A stretch of DNA of 33,526 nucleotides from contig JAGWHI010000010.1 in NCBI GenBank assembly GCA_028866905.1, positions 1 to 33,526 of the forward strand, written 5' to 3'. Positions 1 to 6,768 of the stretch are shown in pieces. A model generated the notes under the pieces. The model did not search any database, had not been told where the DNA came from, and was given only the letters and a program-made list of their open reading frames with translations. The stretch comes from Microcaldota archaeon. GTDB taxonomy: Archaea > Micrarchaeota > Micrarchaeia > Micrarchaeales > Micrarchaeaceae. Numbering within the stretch: position 1 is the stretch's first letter; each line of letters opens with the position of its first letter. A program made the translations under genes and the position numbers.

Positions 1-1
1 C

Positions 2-394
2 ATCTTCTCCGAACGAAATTACAATCTTCAAAAACCTTCCATTCCGCATTTTTGGAAAACATACCCTAATAGCCAACCAACCTGGCTTGAGCCAAAAACT
101 GATCGGAAAAGATTGCATTTCCTCGTGAGGCAAATTTTCAGCTCGGAAAAATGGAATGTGCACGATGCATTTCCATCAGCATGGATAGGCATATTTTATA
201 GTACAAAAGACCCTGAAACTGGCTCGCTTCCGGTAAAAATTCGTGCTGTAGTTTGTCACGTGAAGCACTATCTCAATGCATTAGATATAGAGAATCGTGC
301 GCTGCTCAAGCGCGCCAATAACGCAAATAAACGCAATCTGAGGCCTATTCCTCAAGGCTACAGGAAGGAAATAGGTTATCTAAATAAGTGCTAG
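2..394 (+). CDS. hypothetical protein, 5'-truncated by window edge
   Basis: The frame is open from the window edge (codons start at base 2) to a TAG at 392-394. About 130 C-terminal residues are visible. The only internal start giving a substantial protein is a TTG at 113, so the gene more likely begins upstream of the window. The translated part is rich in Trp, Pro, Asn and Lys, with five Trp in 130 residues, which suggests real coding sequence rather than a shadow frame. No domain is recognisable. The region is clearly more A/T-rich than the genes to its right and may be recently acquired. It converges with the next gene, whose stop is about 90 bp away. Confidence 0.5.
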   Translation: MFSERNYNLQKPSIPHFWKTYPNSQPTWLEPKTDRKRLHFLVRQIFSSEKWNVHDAFPSAWIGIFYSTKDPETGSLPVKIRAVVCHVKHYLNALDIENRALLKRANNANKRNLRPIPQGYRKEIGYLNKC

Positions 395-454
395 AAATAC
401 TTGAATAGAATCAGAATCAGCCATTCTCCTTTATGGATGGCTCCTTCCTCTGCA

Positions 455-470
455 GCAGGCTAAGGCCTGC
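455..470. terminator. perfect 6-bp hairpin between convergent genes
   Basis: GCAGGC (455-460) and GCCTGC (465-470) form a perfect G/C-rich stem around a TAAG loop in the gap between two convergent stop codons. It has no T-run, and archaeal terminators are usually T-rich, so a termination role is only a possibility. Confidence 0.2.
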
Positions 471-485
471 GTACATGGCCCCTGC

Positions 486-1043
486 CTATGCCATCCTAAC
501 TATGTCGCCGTACACGCTTATTATACCGACCTCAAGCAGCTCCTCTGTGTTTGTGGGGTTTGCAGAGGCAAGCTTGTGCGCGGTCTCCAATATCCCTGCA
601 GTATAGGGCTTTAGCAGAGTGCCTGCAGGGTCCGGGGTTATCCCGAACCTCTGGTATACTTTGTTCTCTACTATCATGCGCACGAACGATAGGCTGAACT
701 CCATCGGCACTATAGCACTGGCCACAGCAGCCTTGATCTCCTGGGGTATGAGATTGCTTATCCCCTTTGCCAGGTATATAGAGAGCTGGCTTGTGTTGCC
801 CATTATCGATGATTCCCTTGAGAAAGTGCCGTGTATGTCCCAAGCGCCTACGCCGAAGGTGAGTGCAGTCCCCTGGTAAATGCCTGCCGACACAGCCACC
901 TTGAGAAGGTGGGTGCCCATCGCGCGCTTAGCGTATCGCTTTGCCTTTGTTATGTCTGTCCTAAGCAGCTCCCTGGCCCTGCCGGCAATCTCCACCAATT
1001 CAGGGGAGAACGCCTTCCTCAGCTCAGATGTGCGGTTTCCCAT
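486..1043 (-). CDS. hypothetical protein, 185 aa
   Basis: An intact ATG-started frame of 185 codons with local codon character (many ATA Ile and AGG Arg). The N-terminal third is basic and helical. The middle (about residues 44-70 and 90-125) is moderately hydrophobic and Gly/Ala-rich, but no segment is convincing as a transmembrane helix. I recognise no family. A/T-rich sequence at 1061-1089 just upstream offers two TATA-like boxes, about 25 and 40 nt before the ATG. A 17-bp inverted repeat lies between those boxes, so transcription may be locally controlled. Cysteines are absent. Confidence 0.6.
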   Translation of the reverse strand: MGNRTSELRKAFSPELVEIAGRARELLRTDITKAKRYAKRAMGTHLLKVAVSAGIYQGTALTFGVGAWDIHGTFSRESSIMGNTSQLSIYLAKGISNLIPQEIKAAVASAIVPMEFSLSFVRMIVENKVYQRFGITPDPAGTLLKPYTAGILETAHKLASANPTNTEELLEVGIISVYGDIVRMA

Positions 1044-1065
1044 AGAGCATCATTATCCAATTAAT

Positions 1066-1082
1066 TATTAGAAATTCTAATA
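1066..1082. repeat. 17-bp inverted repeat (operator-like)
   Basis: TATTAGAAATTCTAATA: 8-bp arms (1066-1073, 1075-1082) around a single central A, in the 49-bp gap between two minus-strand genes. It sits between two TATA-like stretches upstream of the 1043 start. It could be a dimeric regulator site or chance in A/T-rich DNA. Confidence 0.3.
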
Positions 1083-1092
1083 TATTAAACGA

Positions 1093-1620
1093 TTAATACG
1101 CGTTTGACTTTTCCTTCCCGGAATCCACCCTCAGGTACGTCGGCGCAACGTTCTCGTAGTAGTAGCCGTCATCGAACCCGCGGTTCATGGCCATTAGCCT
1201 AAGCAGTTCGCTCTCCTTGCCGAGTATTATGGTCTCGTTCGTGCACATTATGCCCTTAGTCCTGTCGATAAGCGCGCCGTTTTCTATGGTCAGCGAATCA
1301 ATCATCGGGTTGATATCGTTGCCCTTCCTGTACAGCTCGATGTCAAGGCCGAGCACTACCCTGTTGCCAATCTCATATGCGTACGGGAAGGCAACGCCGT
1401 GGCCGTGCTCCACTATGAAGTCGCGCACGCTCCTGTCGCCTATCTTGACGCTTTCGATGGCCCCTACGAAATGGCCAACGCTATCGCCGCTGACCTTGGC
1501 GAAAGTGTCAAGGGTGTAGAGCTTGACCCTGGCCACCTCTCCGCTGTCGCCGAATACCTTGACCGTGTCGAACTTTGCAACCTTCGCGTCCTGGTTCGCT
1601 ATGACCTTCGAATTGCTCAT
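1093..1620 (-). CDS. hypothetical protein, 175 aa
   Basis: A 175-codon ATG-started frame with no recognised family. The predicted protein looks mostly beta-stranded and soluble: repeated short Val/Ile strands alternate with Asp/Gly turns, and there is no signal peptide or membrane segment. There is one Cys (about residue 126) and an aromatic C-terminal stretch containing YYYE. It has its own strong promoter (TATA at 1649-1658), part of a 21-bp element almost identical to the one before the M20 peptidase gene at 22472-23551. The two genes may therefore share a regulator. Nothing in the sequence tells the function. Confidence 0.6.
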   Translation of the reverse strand: MSNSKVIANQDAKVAKFDTVKVFGDSGEVARVKLYTLDTFAKVSGDSVGHFVGAIESVKIGDRSVRDFIVEHGHGVAFPYAYEIGNRVVLGLDIELYRKGNDINPMIDSLTIENGALIDRTKGIMCTNETIILGKESELLRLMAMNRGFDDGYYYENVAPTYLRVDSGKEKSNAY

Positions 1621-1637
1621 GTTGTCACGATATATTT

Positions 1638-1658
1638 GCGGCTTAGGAAATATTTATA
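1638..1658 (-). promoter_or_regulatory. promoter with duplicated 21-bp TATA/operator element
   Basis: Read on the minus strand, a TATA box (reverse of ATATTTATA) is followed at once by the reverse of GCGGCTTAGGA. The same 21 bp, with one mismatch, recurs at 23573-23593. A CGATATA heptamer also recurs 3-4 bp further towards the start codon. The conserved non-TATA half lies between the TATA box and the expected transcription start, where an archaeal repressor would act. Confidence 0.55.
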
Positions 1659-1763
1659 GCCTGCCGGGAGTATGCCATCTGTCTACATGCATCCGGGACT
1701 GAGGAATAGCGGATTTATGGGGGGTCTATGGATATCGACGATGGCCACGCCAGTAGGTGCGGT

Positions 1764-2516
1764 TCAACTTATGTCCTGAGCCCTGAAATGGAACTCGTCC
1801 TGCACCAGCAGGAAGGCTGGTGAAAGATCAACACCATACTGCTCTGCAACGCTCGCCATTTCGTCCATTGCCCTATCCATCAGTTCGTTGTCTTTGAACC
1901 CTTTCTTTGAAGACCTCATCTTGGCAGCCAAGGAAGCAAGGGCAAAGTTTATCTCCGTCTCGGCAACAGTCTTGAAGAAGTGTGAGTTGTTTTTGGAGAG
2001 CTCTTTTATTCTCTTGCCAATAAGGCCGCTGAAATATTCGTAAGGCTGCATTTCTGCGTAGATGCCATTTTGCTGTTGCGTTAAGGGTTCACTAGTTACA
2101 TAGTCCAGGCATGCTTTGGATAACTGGTTGAGCTTAGAAAACGCAAGTTTCTGCTGGTTAAAAATCTCATCAGTCACGATATTAGGGTAGTCTATGGCTA
2201 TTATTGCGTCCACTTGATCCTCCGAGTATACGTTTATCTCCCCATGTGCCAGTTCCATCGCTTTTTCAAAATACGACCTTGCCGCAGAAAAATGCCTCGG
2301 AGTCCCTTCTGAATCTGCCCCTCTTTTTATTGCAGACGCCATGTGTGACGCACCCTTTTCGATACAGAACTTGGACGATGTCATTATTGCATCTTCCAAT
2401 TTTCTTACAATAGCCACATTGGCCTTGTTAAAATGCCTGTCATGTATGTCAAGGACTATATCATTGATTTCGAAAGCCTTAGTCTTTTTATTAATGACGA
2501 GTCTTTTGTCGGCCAT
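1764..2516 (-). CDS. hypothetical helical protein, about 250 aa
   Basis: The frame opens at GTG 2525; an in-frame ATG at 2516, giving a start MADKRLVI, is equally plausible. A TATA box at 2544-2553 is 20-30 nt upstream of either, consistent with a leaderless mRNA. The protein is soluble and almost wholly helical, with Ala/Lys/Glu-rich amphipathic segments reminiscent of TPR-like or four-helix proteins, but I cannot assign a family. There is no membrane segment or catalytic motif. Base composition is more A/T-rich than the flanking metabolic genes, which hints at separate origin. Confidence 0.6.
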   Translation of the reverse strand: MADKRLVINKKTKAFEINDIVLDIHDRHFNKANVAIVRKLEDAIMTSSKFCIEKGASHMASAIKRGADSEGTPRHFSAARSYFEKAMELAHGEINVYSEDQVDAIIAIDYPNIVTDEIFNQQKLAFSKLNQLSKACLDYVTSEPLTQQQNGIYAEMQPYEYFSGLIGKRIKELSKNNSHFFKTVAETEINFALASLAAKMRSSKKGFKDNELMDRAMDEMASVAEQYGVDLSPAFLLVQDEFHFRAQDIS

Positions 2517-2543
2517 TTCATCCACTTCTATTTAATTTCAAAG

Positions 2544-2553
2544 ATATTTATAA
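2544..2553 (-). promoter_or_regulatory. TATA box for the 1764-2516 gene
   Basis: On the minus strand TATAAATATC lies 20-28 nt upstream of the two candidate start codons. This matches the TATA form seen before several genes in the window. Confidence 0.5.
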
Positions 2554-2583
2554 TTTGGCAAGGTCCTTTGTAGTCGGCATACG

Positions 2584-3027
2584 CTAAAGCGATTGGAACT
2601 GGTCAGATATCTCGACAATCTTCCTGAGTAGCTTCCATGCGGCGCCGTCGGACTTCAATATGCGGTCCAGCTCGTCTATTGTTTCGACGCCCGCGGCCTC
2701 TATGAGCAGCATGCGCATCAACGGATCGTATGCCAATTGGCCCTTATTCGTCTGGCAGATGGACCCTCCTATCTTCTCGACAAACCCCGATTCGAGGAGC
2801 CTGTCGTAGGCGGTGTCATACCTCTTGGGCGTCAGGTTCAGGAGCTGCCTTGCGGATTCGCCGGACCTGAACCCCACAACCCTGCCGTCTTCCCTGGTGC
2901 CTGCAAGGAGGAACATTGCAAAGCGATCAAAATTCGCAAGCATCTTTAGGTTATCTGATGTCCCCCTCAGGGCCTCTTCAGTCACCCATGGGTACGTCTG
3001 CCTGAGCATTTCAACGCATTTGGCCAC
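2584..3027 (-). CDS. probable winged-helix DNA-binding protein, 147 aa
   Basis: A 147-codon frame starting at GTG 3027, 55 bp after the stop of the P-loop kinase gene and on the same strand, so probably the same transcript. The central part (about residues 50-105) reads like a helix-turn-helix/winged-helix unit. A helical SGESARQLLNL segment is followed by a recognition-type helix (KRYDTAYDRLLESGF) and a strand-turn-strand wing ending in QTNKGQLAYD. I infer a transcriptional regulator or a nucleic-acid binding accessory protein. No ligand-binding domain is visible. No ATG lies in frame between the upstream stop and the GTG. Confidence 0.5.
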   Translation of the reverse strand: MAKCVEMLRQTYPWVTEEALRGTSDNLKMLANFDRFAMFLLAGTREDGRVVGFRSGESARQLLNLTPKRYDTAYDRLLESGFVEKIGGSICQTNKGQLAYDPLMRMLLIEAAGVETIDELDRILKSDGAAWKLLRKIVEISDQFQSL

Positions 3028-3082
3028 GGACTCCTCGTTCCGCGTCGCTGTTATCGATTTCGGTTGCTCCTTGCTTATGCAA

Positions 3083-3736
3083 TCATTCCCCTGTCGTTGG
3101 CTCTGGCCTTTCCAGGATCCTCAGGAATTCCCGGTGGGCGCTCCTGAGCTCGTTGTTGTGTATGACGTGCTTCAGCGTGTCAAGGTGGTTGCCGAGTATC
3201 TCCGCGTAGTATTCGTGCGCAGAGGCGTTGGAGTTCCTCTCGGCCTCTATGTCCATCATCGCCATCGTCCCCCTGGAGCGCTGGCCATCTGAGTTTACCC
3301 TCTCGTAGATCTTAGCGGTGTCCGCGTCGACAAGTATGCAGTGGCACGAATCAAAACCGGTGACCGATGCGGTTGCGCCGATAAGGGATATGCTCTCGCC
3401 CTTTAGCGCATTCGCGAACCCCTCGGCCGATCCCACCGAGTAGTGCGTGTCCAACACTACGTTCGTCTTAGGGCCGTGGTTCGCGCCCATGAATCCCGTT
3501 ATCAGCGTCATCACCAGCGGTTCGAGATTCCTCAGGTAGCTTATCTGGTATTTCTTGATATCGTCCCTGAGCACTTCGTAATTAACGCCCTGGACAGACA
3601 ACACGTGATCCGAAGCTATCTTGTACATGTCGCCCGTGCTCGCTACCACTGTGTCCTGCCTTCCCTTTATCTGGCTGAGCAGGGTGCTCTTCCCTGCGCC
3701 TGCCGGGCCGCCGACAATAATCAGGCTCTTGTTCAT
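3083..3736 (-). CDS. adenylate-kinase-like P-loop nucleoside kinase
   Basis: The 217-residue protein opens with a strand and a Walker A loop GGPAGAGKST (residues 9-18). ASTGDMYK follows, where archaeal adenylate kinases (AdkA type) have their NMP-binding segment, then VVLDTHY (Walker-B-like strand). A CHCILVDAD strand and an Arg-rich lid-like region (NSDGQRSRG) come later. This order fits archaeal-type adenylate kinases, which are about 190-200 aa. Adenylate kinase or a related (d)NMP kinase is therefore the best call, but the substrate cannot be fixed from sequence. A TATA-like box lies at 3757-3768. The start is ATG 3736. Confidence 0.65.
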   Translation of the reverse strand: MNKSLIIVGGPAGAGKSTLLSQIKGRQDTVVASTGDMYKIASDHVLSVQGVNYEVLRDDIKKYQISYLRNLEPLVMTLITGFMGANHGPKTNVVLDTHYSVGSAEGFANALKGESISLIGATASVTGFDSCHCILVDADTAKIYERVNSDGQRSRGTMAMMDIEAERNSNASAHEYYAEILGNHLDTLKHVIHNNELRSAHREFLRILERPEPTTGE

Positions 3737-3793
3737 GCATATGTTGCTGTCTTTGGAAATATTTAGGTCTTTTGCCGAGGGATTGCCTGCCGC

Positions 3794-4345
3794 TCACTGC
3801 CCATTCAGCCTTATCGAGCCTATGATGTTCTGCGCCTGGGGGAGGAACCTCGAGTAGGCGCTGGCGTTCGCCGCGATGTACTGGATTATGAAGTAGTTTG
3901 TCGTCGCGTTGGCAAGGATGTAGAGGAATGCTGACCCTCCGCCTGCCGTACCTGCGAACTCCCGTGCGGCGTATCCAGACAGGGTTATGTTCTTATTGGC
4001 TGTGAGGTTTCCGCTGTCCGCGAGGACCGCGTTAAGCGTTGTGTTGTAGAGGAGGAAGCTGAAGGTCTTCGCTTCGGGCGCTGCTGCCGGCAGCGACGTT
4101 ATGTGCATCTGGACGTATCTGCCTGACGACGTAGGGAAAAGCACTATGCTCTTCGCCGGGGTGCCGGTCTGGTACACCTGCGATGTCACGCTCCACGACT
4201 GTGGGTACATGAAGCTGACGTTGTAGGCGTTGCTAGTGAACGGCACGTACCCCTGGTACGGGTTGCTGAGGTAGACGATCCCGGCAACCACAAGGAGTAG
4301 CGCAACGACGACAAAGGCGTACAGCGCGATCCTTTTGCCGTTCAT
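3794..4345 (-). CDS. N-terminally membrane-anchored extracellular protein
   Basis: 183 residues. A short basic N-terminus (MNGKR) leads into one hydrophobic segment (about residues 6-26), acting as an uncleaved anchor or signal peptide. The rest is a soluble beta-rich domain containing MYPQSWSV, a pattern seen in PsbP-like folds, where a similar Tyr-Pro-x-x-Trp segment occurs. At least six Asn-x-Ser/Thr sequons (NVS, NTT, NLT, NIT, NAT, NAS) indicate a glycosylated domain outside the cell. A TATA-like box (about 4369-4380) overlaps the end of taw1, so the gene probably has its own start. The specific role is unknown. Confidence 0.65.
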   Translation of the reverse strand: MNGKRIALYAFVVVALLLVVAGIVYLSNPYQGYVPFTSNAYNVSFMYPQSWSVTSQVYQTGTPAKSIVLFPTSSGRYVQMHITSLPAAAPEAKTFSFLLYNTTLNAVLADSGNLTANKNITLSGYAAREFAGTAGGGSAFLYILANATTNYFIIQYIAANASAYSRFLPQAQNIIGSIRLNGQ

Positions 4346-4368
4346 GACGCGCTAATAGGGATGCGAAG

Positions 4369-5391
4369 TTATTTATTTTGCATCCGAGAGCTGTCGGCCA
4401 CCTGTATCCTGCTGAAGTCTATTATCCTGTTCCTCTTCGAATCCTCGTCCCTCGAGAGGAGTATTATCCTGCTCGGCGCGTGCTCGGCCGTCACTATGTA
4501 GCCGGTGAGGTCCGCCAGCCTCCGCGCGAAATCCCTTACCTCCCCGTGCGTCGGCACCGTGTCTATGCTGAGCCCCCTCTGCGGGTCCCTTGCCCCTCCT
4601 ACGAAGGAGAAGCCCTTCACCTCTACGTAGTTTGGCCTGGCCAGGGTTATAAGCTCCGAGTAGCCCTCGGGGTTGTGCATGTTCAGGCTCTTCACTAGCG
4701 TCATCCGCAGCACGGTCCTGGTGTTCAGGGTGCCGAGCACGGACAGCGCCTTCCTGTACCTCCCCCAGGTGCCTGGTATCTTGGGCCTCACGGTCCTTAT
4801 GAACGTCTCCTCGTCCGGGGCCTGCATGGACACGTACAGCTGCGTTGGCAGCGGATCCAACCGCTCCATCGCCTCCGGCAGTGTGCCGTTGTGCACCAGG
4901 AAGGTGCTGATGCCGCGCTTGTGGAACTCCCTTATCAGCTCTCCCATGCGGGGGTAGAACATCGGCTCGCCGGTCAGGCTGAGCGCCACGTGCCTCGGCT
5001 GCCGCGCCTCCTCCCACCTGCGCATCTTCAGCTCTGTGTCTGCGTCTGTCTTGAAGCCGCTGACAACGGCCCTCTGCTCCTTTATCATGCCCTCGACTAT
5101 CGAGACCGGGTCGTCCCATCTCTCCACTGCGTTGAGCTCGTTCCACCTGTAGCCGTGCTCCTCCGGGATCAGGCGCCAGCAGAACGTGCAGCCGAGGTCG
5201 CATCCTATGGCTGGCGTTGCCTGCATGCACTGCCAGCTCCTTATGCCATAGAAGGTGTACTTGTAGCAGAGCGTCTTTCCGCGCAGGCCGTTGGCTGTGT
5301 ACTCGCACGTCTTCACCGCAGAGTGCTGGCCCACGAAATGGTAGCCCTGCTTCTGCATTCGCTGCTTCAAAGGTTCTGGAATGCTCTTCAT
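4369..5391 (-). CDS. taw1: S-adenosylmethionine-dependent tRNA 4-demethylwyosine synthase
   Basis: Taw1/TYW1 is a radical-SAM enzyme. It condenses pyruvate carbons onto N1-methylguanosine 37 of tRNA-Phe to make the wyosine tricycle. The radical-SAM triad CxxxCxxC is Cys64, Cys68 and Cys71 (CDLGCTFC). Three further cysteines, Cys29, Cys42 and Cys55, are spaced 13 apart, as in Taw1's auxiliary Fe-S cluster. LSLTGEPMFYP corresponds to the SAM-binding GEP region. I start at ATG 5391, which overlaps the upstream stop as ATGA. The frame extends 23 residues further, but that part lies inside the ITPase gene and is basic and unlike Taw1. The resulting 340 aa fits archaeal Taw1. Confidence 0.93.
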   Translation of the reverse strand: MKSIPEPLKQRMQKQGYHFVGQHSAVKTCEYTANGLRGKTLCYKYTFYGIRSWQCMQATPAIGCDLGCTFCWRLIPEEHGYRWNELNAVERWDDPVSIVEGMIKEQRAVVSGFKTDADTELKMRRWEEARQPRHVALSLTGEPMFYPRMGELIREFHKRGISTFLVHNGTLPEAMERLDPLPTQLYVSMQAPDEETFIRTVRPKIPGTWGRYRKALSVLGTLNTRTVLRMTLVKSLNMHNPEGYSELITLARPNYVEVKGFSFVGGARDPQRGLSIDTVPTHGEVRDFARRLADLTGYIVTAEHAPSRIILLSRDEDSKRNRIIDFSRIQVADSSRMQNK

Positions 5392-5972
5392 AGCCCCATC
5401 CTGTTCTTCCTGTACCACACCACGAACTTTGTCGTGTAGTCCTCTACACCGTCGTGCCACTGCTCGTATTCGTCCCTTCCCATCTGTGCCAGGGTCTTGC
5501 GCTCGCCGTCTGGTATGAACACGTAAAAGAGCTTGGACCAGAAGTAGTCTCCGTCGTTGCCGATCTTCCTGTGCGCAAGCCTGCCCCTCTCGACAGCCTC
5601 GAAGAGGATTGGGCCGCGCGTCCTGCCGTCTATGTAAGCGAGGCAGTTCCTGAACTCGCAGCGCCTGTCAGTGCCCTTTGCCAGTTTCAGTATGCCGTCC
5701 ACGCCTATGGTATCGAGCGCGAAGTTGACGAAGCTCCTCGGGAATCCGTTCAGCGATGGTATGAAGAACCCGGAATCCAGCACAACGCACGGCCTCTTCA
5801 GCTCGCCGTAGGCGTGCGCCGCCTTTGCCGAGGCTATTACCCTGAGGTCGTAGCTCCTGGGCTCTGGCATGTCTATCGGGGCGACCTTGGCCCTTATCCC
5901 TGCCTTCGCCAGGGCCTTTGCAAGGAAGCGCCCCTTGTTGGCGTTGGTTGTGGCGATGTTCACTATCTGCAT
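5388..5972 (-). CDS. RdgB/HAM1-type XTP/dITP pyrophosphatase
   Basis: This house-cleaning enzyme hydrolyses deaminated purine triphosphates (ITP, dITP, XTP) to monophosphates. Visible family marks are the N-terminal strand IATTNANK, equivalent to the usual A-T-x-N-x-x-K phosphate-binding turn, and a central VVLDSG...LNGFP segment matching the DSG/GFPG core. The usual GFPG-x-x-S is altered to GFPRSFVNF, so the protein is a divergent member. About 194 aa is normal. ATG 5972 is preferred over GTG 5981, since MQIVNIATTN is a typical beginning. It overlaps the upstream gene's stop and its own stop overlaps taw1 as ATGA, so the three genes look co-translated. Confidence 0.75.
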   Translation of the reverse strand: MQIVNIATTNANKGRFLAKALAKAGIRAKVAPIDMPEPRSYDLRVIASAKAAHAYGELKRPCVVLDSGFFIPSLNGFPRSFVNFALDTIGVDGILKLAKGTDRRCEFRNCLAYIDGRTRGPILFEAVERGRLAHRKIGNDGDYFWSKLFYVFIPDGERKTLAQMGRDEYEQWHDGVEDYTTKFVVWYRKNRMGL

Positions 5973-6664
5973 TTGCACCACGTCATCTGATAACTAGTAA
6001 CCAATCTTGATACACCTTGCCCTGCGCAGCCATTATCCTCCAGCGTGCTTGGCATCAGCTTGGGCTCGAGAAGCTTTTCCACTATGCCCATGAGCTCCAC
6101 TATCATGCGCTGGACCTGTTCGTTGGCCTTCCCGGGTACAATGTAGAGGTGCTTGTCACGCAGGTTCTCCAGCGCCATGGGCCTGTCCAACGATGCCTCC
6201 AGCGCCTTCCTCTTCCTTATCTCAGCGTCCTCTGCAAGCAGCCCGTCCTTCCTGGATATGGCGTAGCTCTCGACGCCTTCCCATATGTATGATACCTGCC
6301 TGTATGCGCCAAGAAACCTATCCAGCGAGTCCGGGCCGCTGCTGTCCAGGCAGAACATCTGTATAGCCAGGGCCTTGAGCAGCGCCATCTGGAAGTCGCC
6401 CCTCTTTGTGTCGCCAGCTACACCCTTTGTGAATTCGTCTGACGACAGCCTCAGGAGCGCCTCCAGGCGGTCCATGCTATTCGCGCTGTCCAGCTCGTTG
6501 AGCTTGCCGTTGAGCCACTTCGCGAAAAGCGCCACGTTTGCGTATCCGCCTGCGTCCAGCCTGGTGAACGCCTTGATGACAGTCGGGTCATCGCCCAGCA
6601 CTCCGTAGTTCCTGATGCTTATGCCGCCATGTTGGCCGCCGATCCCCTTCATCTGCTTTGCCAT
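5963..6664 (-). CDS. hypothetical protein, 233 aa
   Basis: No family recognised. The frame could open at 6724, but a TATA box at 6695-6703 sits inside that extension. The ATG at 6664 (MAKQMKGIGG) is about 33 nt downstream of it, so 6664 is the likely start. The protein is soluble and mostly helical, with regularly spaced Leu/Ala/Met and charged residues and no membrane segment. It leads an operon with the ITPase-like gene and taw1, whose genes overlap, which might point to nucleotide or tRNA metabolism. It diverges from the dehydrogenase operon. Confidence 0.6.
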   Translation of the reverse strand: MAKQMKGIGGQHGGISIRNYGVLGDDPTVIKAFTRLDAGGYANVALFAKWLNGKLNELDSANSMDRLEALLRLSSDEFTKGVAGDTKRGDFQMALLKALAIQMFCLDSSGPDSLDRFLGAYRQVSYIWEGVESYAISRKDGLLAEDAEIRKRKALEASLDRPMALENLRDKHLYIVPGKANEQVQRMIVELMGIVEKLLEPKLMPSTLEDNGCAGQGVSRLVTSYQMTWCKCR

Positions 6665-6692
6665 CCGATCCCTGGGATTTGCATTCTCACCT

Positions 6693-6735
6693 GAGATATA
6701 AATGATTTTCGAAATACAAATCAATTTATTTATTG
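6693..6735. promoter_or_regulatory. divergent promoter region upstream of pdhA
   Basis: Two TATA-like boxes point apart. One is on the minus strand at 6695-6703 (ATTTATATC read in that direction), and one is on the plus strand at about 6722-6734 (CAATTTATTTATT). Between them lies an inverted repeat, TGATTT (6703-6708) and AAATCA (6718-6723), enclosing the palindrome TTTCGAAA (6707-6714). It is placed where one regulator could control both directions. Confidence 0.45.
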
Positions 6736-6768
6736 CTAGTCCATCTACGACTACCTGCCGGTGTGTGA

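Noticed and set aside
4373-5308. A 311-codon frame overlapping taw1
   Set aside because: Frame-shifted shadow of the radical-SAM gene; composition dominated by Arg, Ala and Gly.
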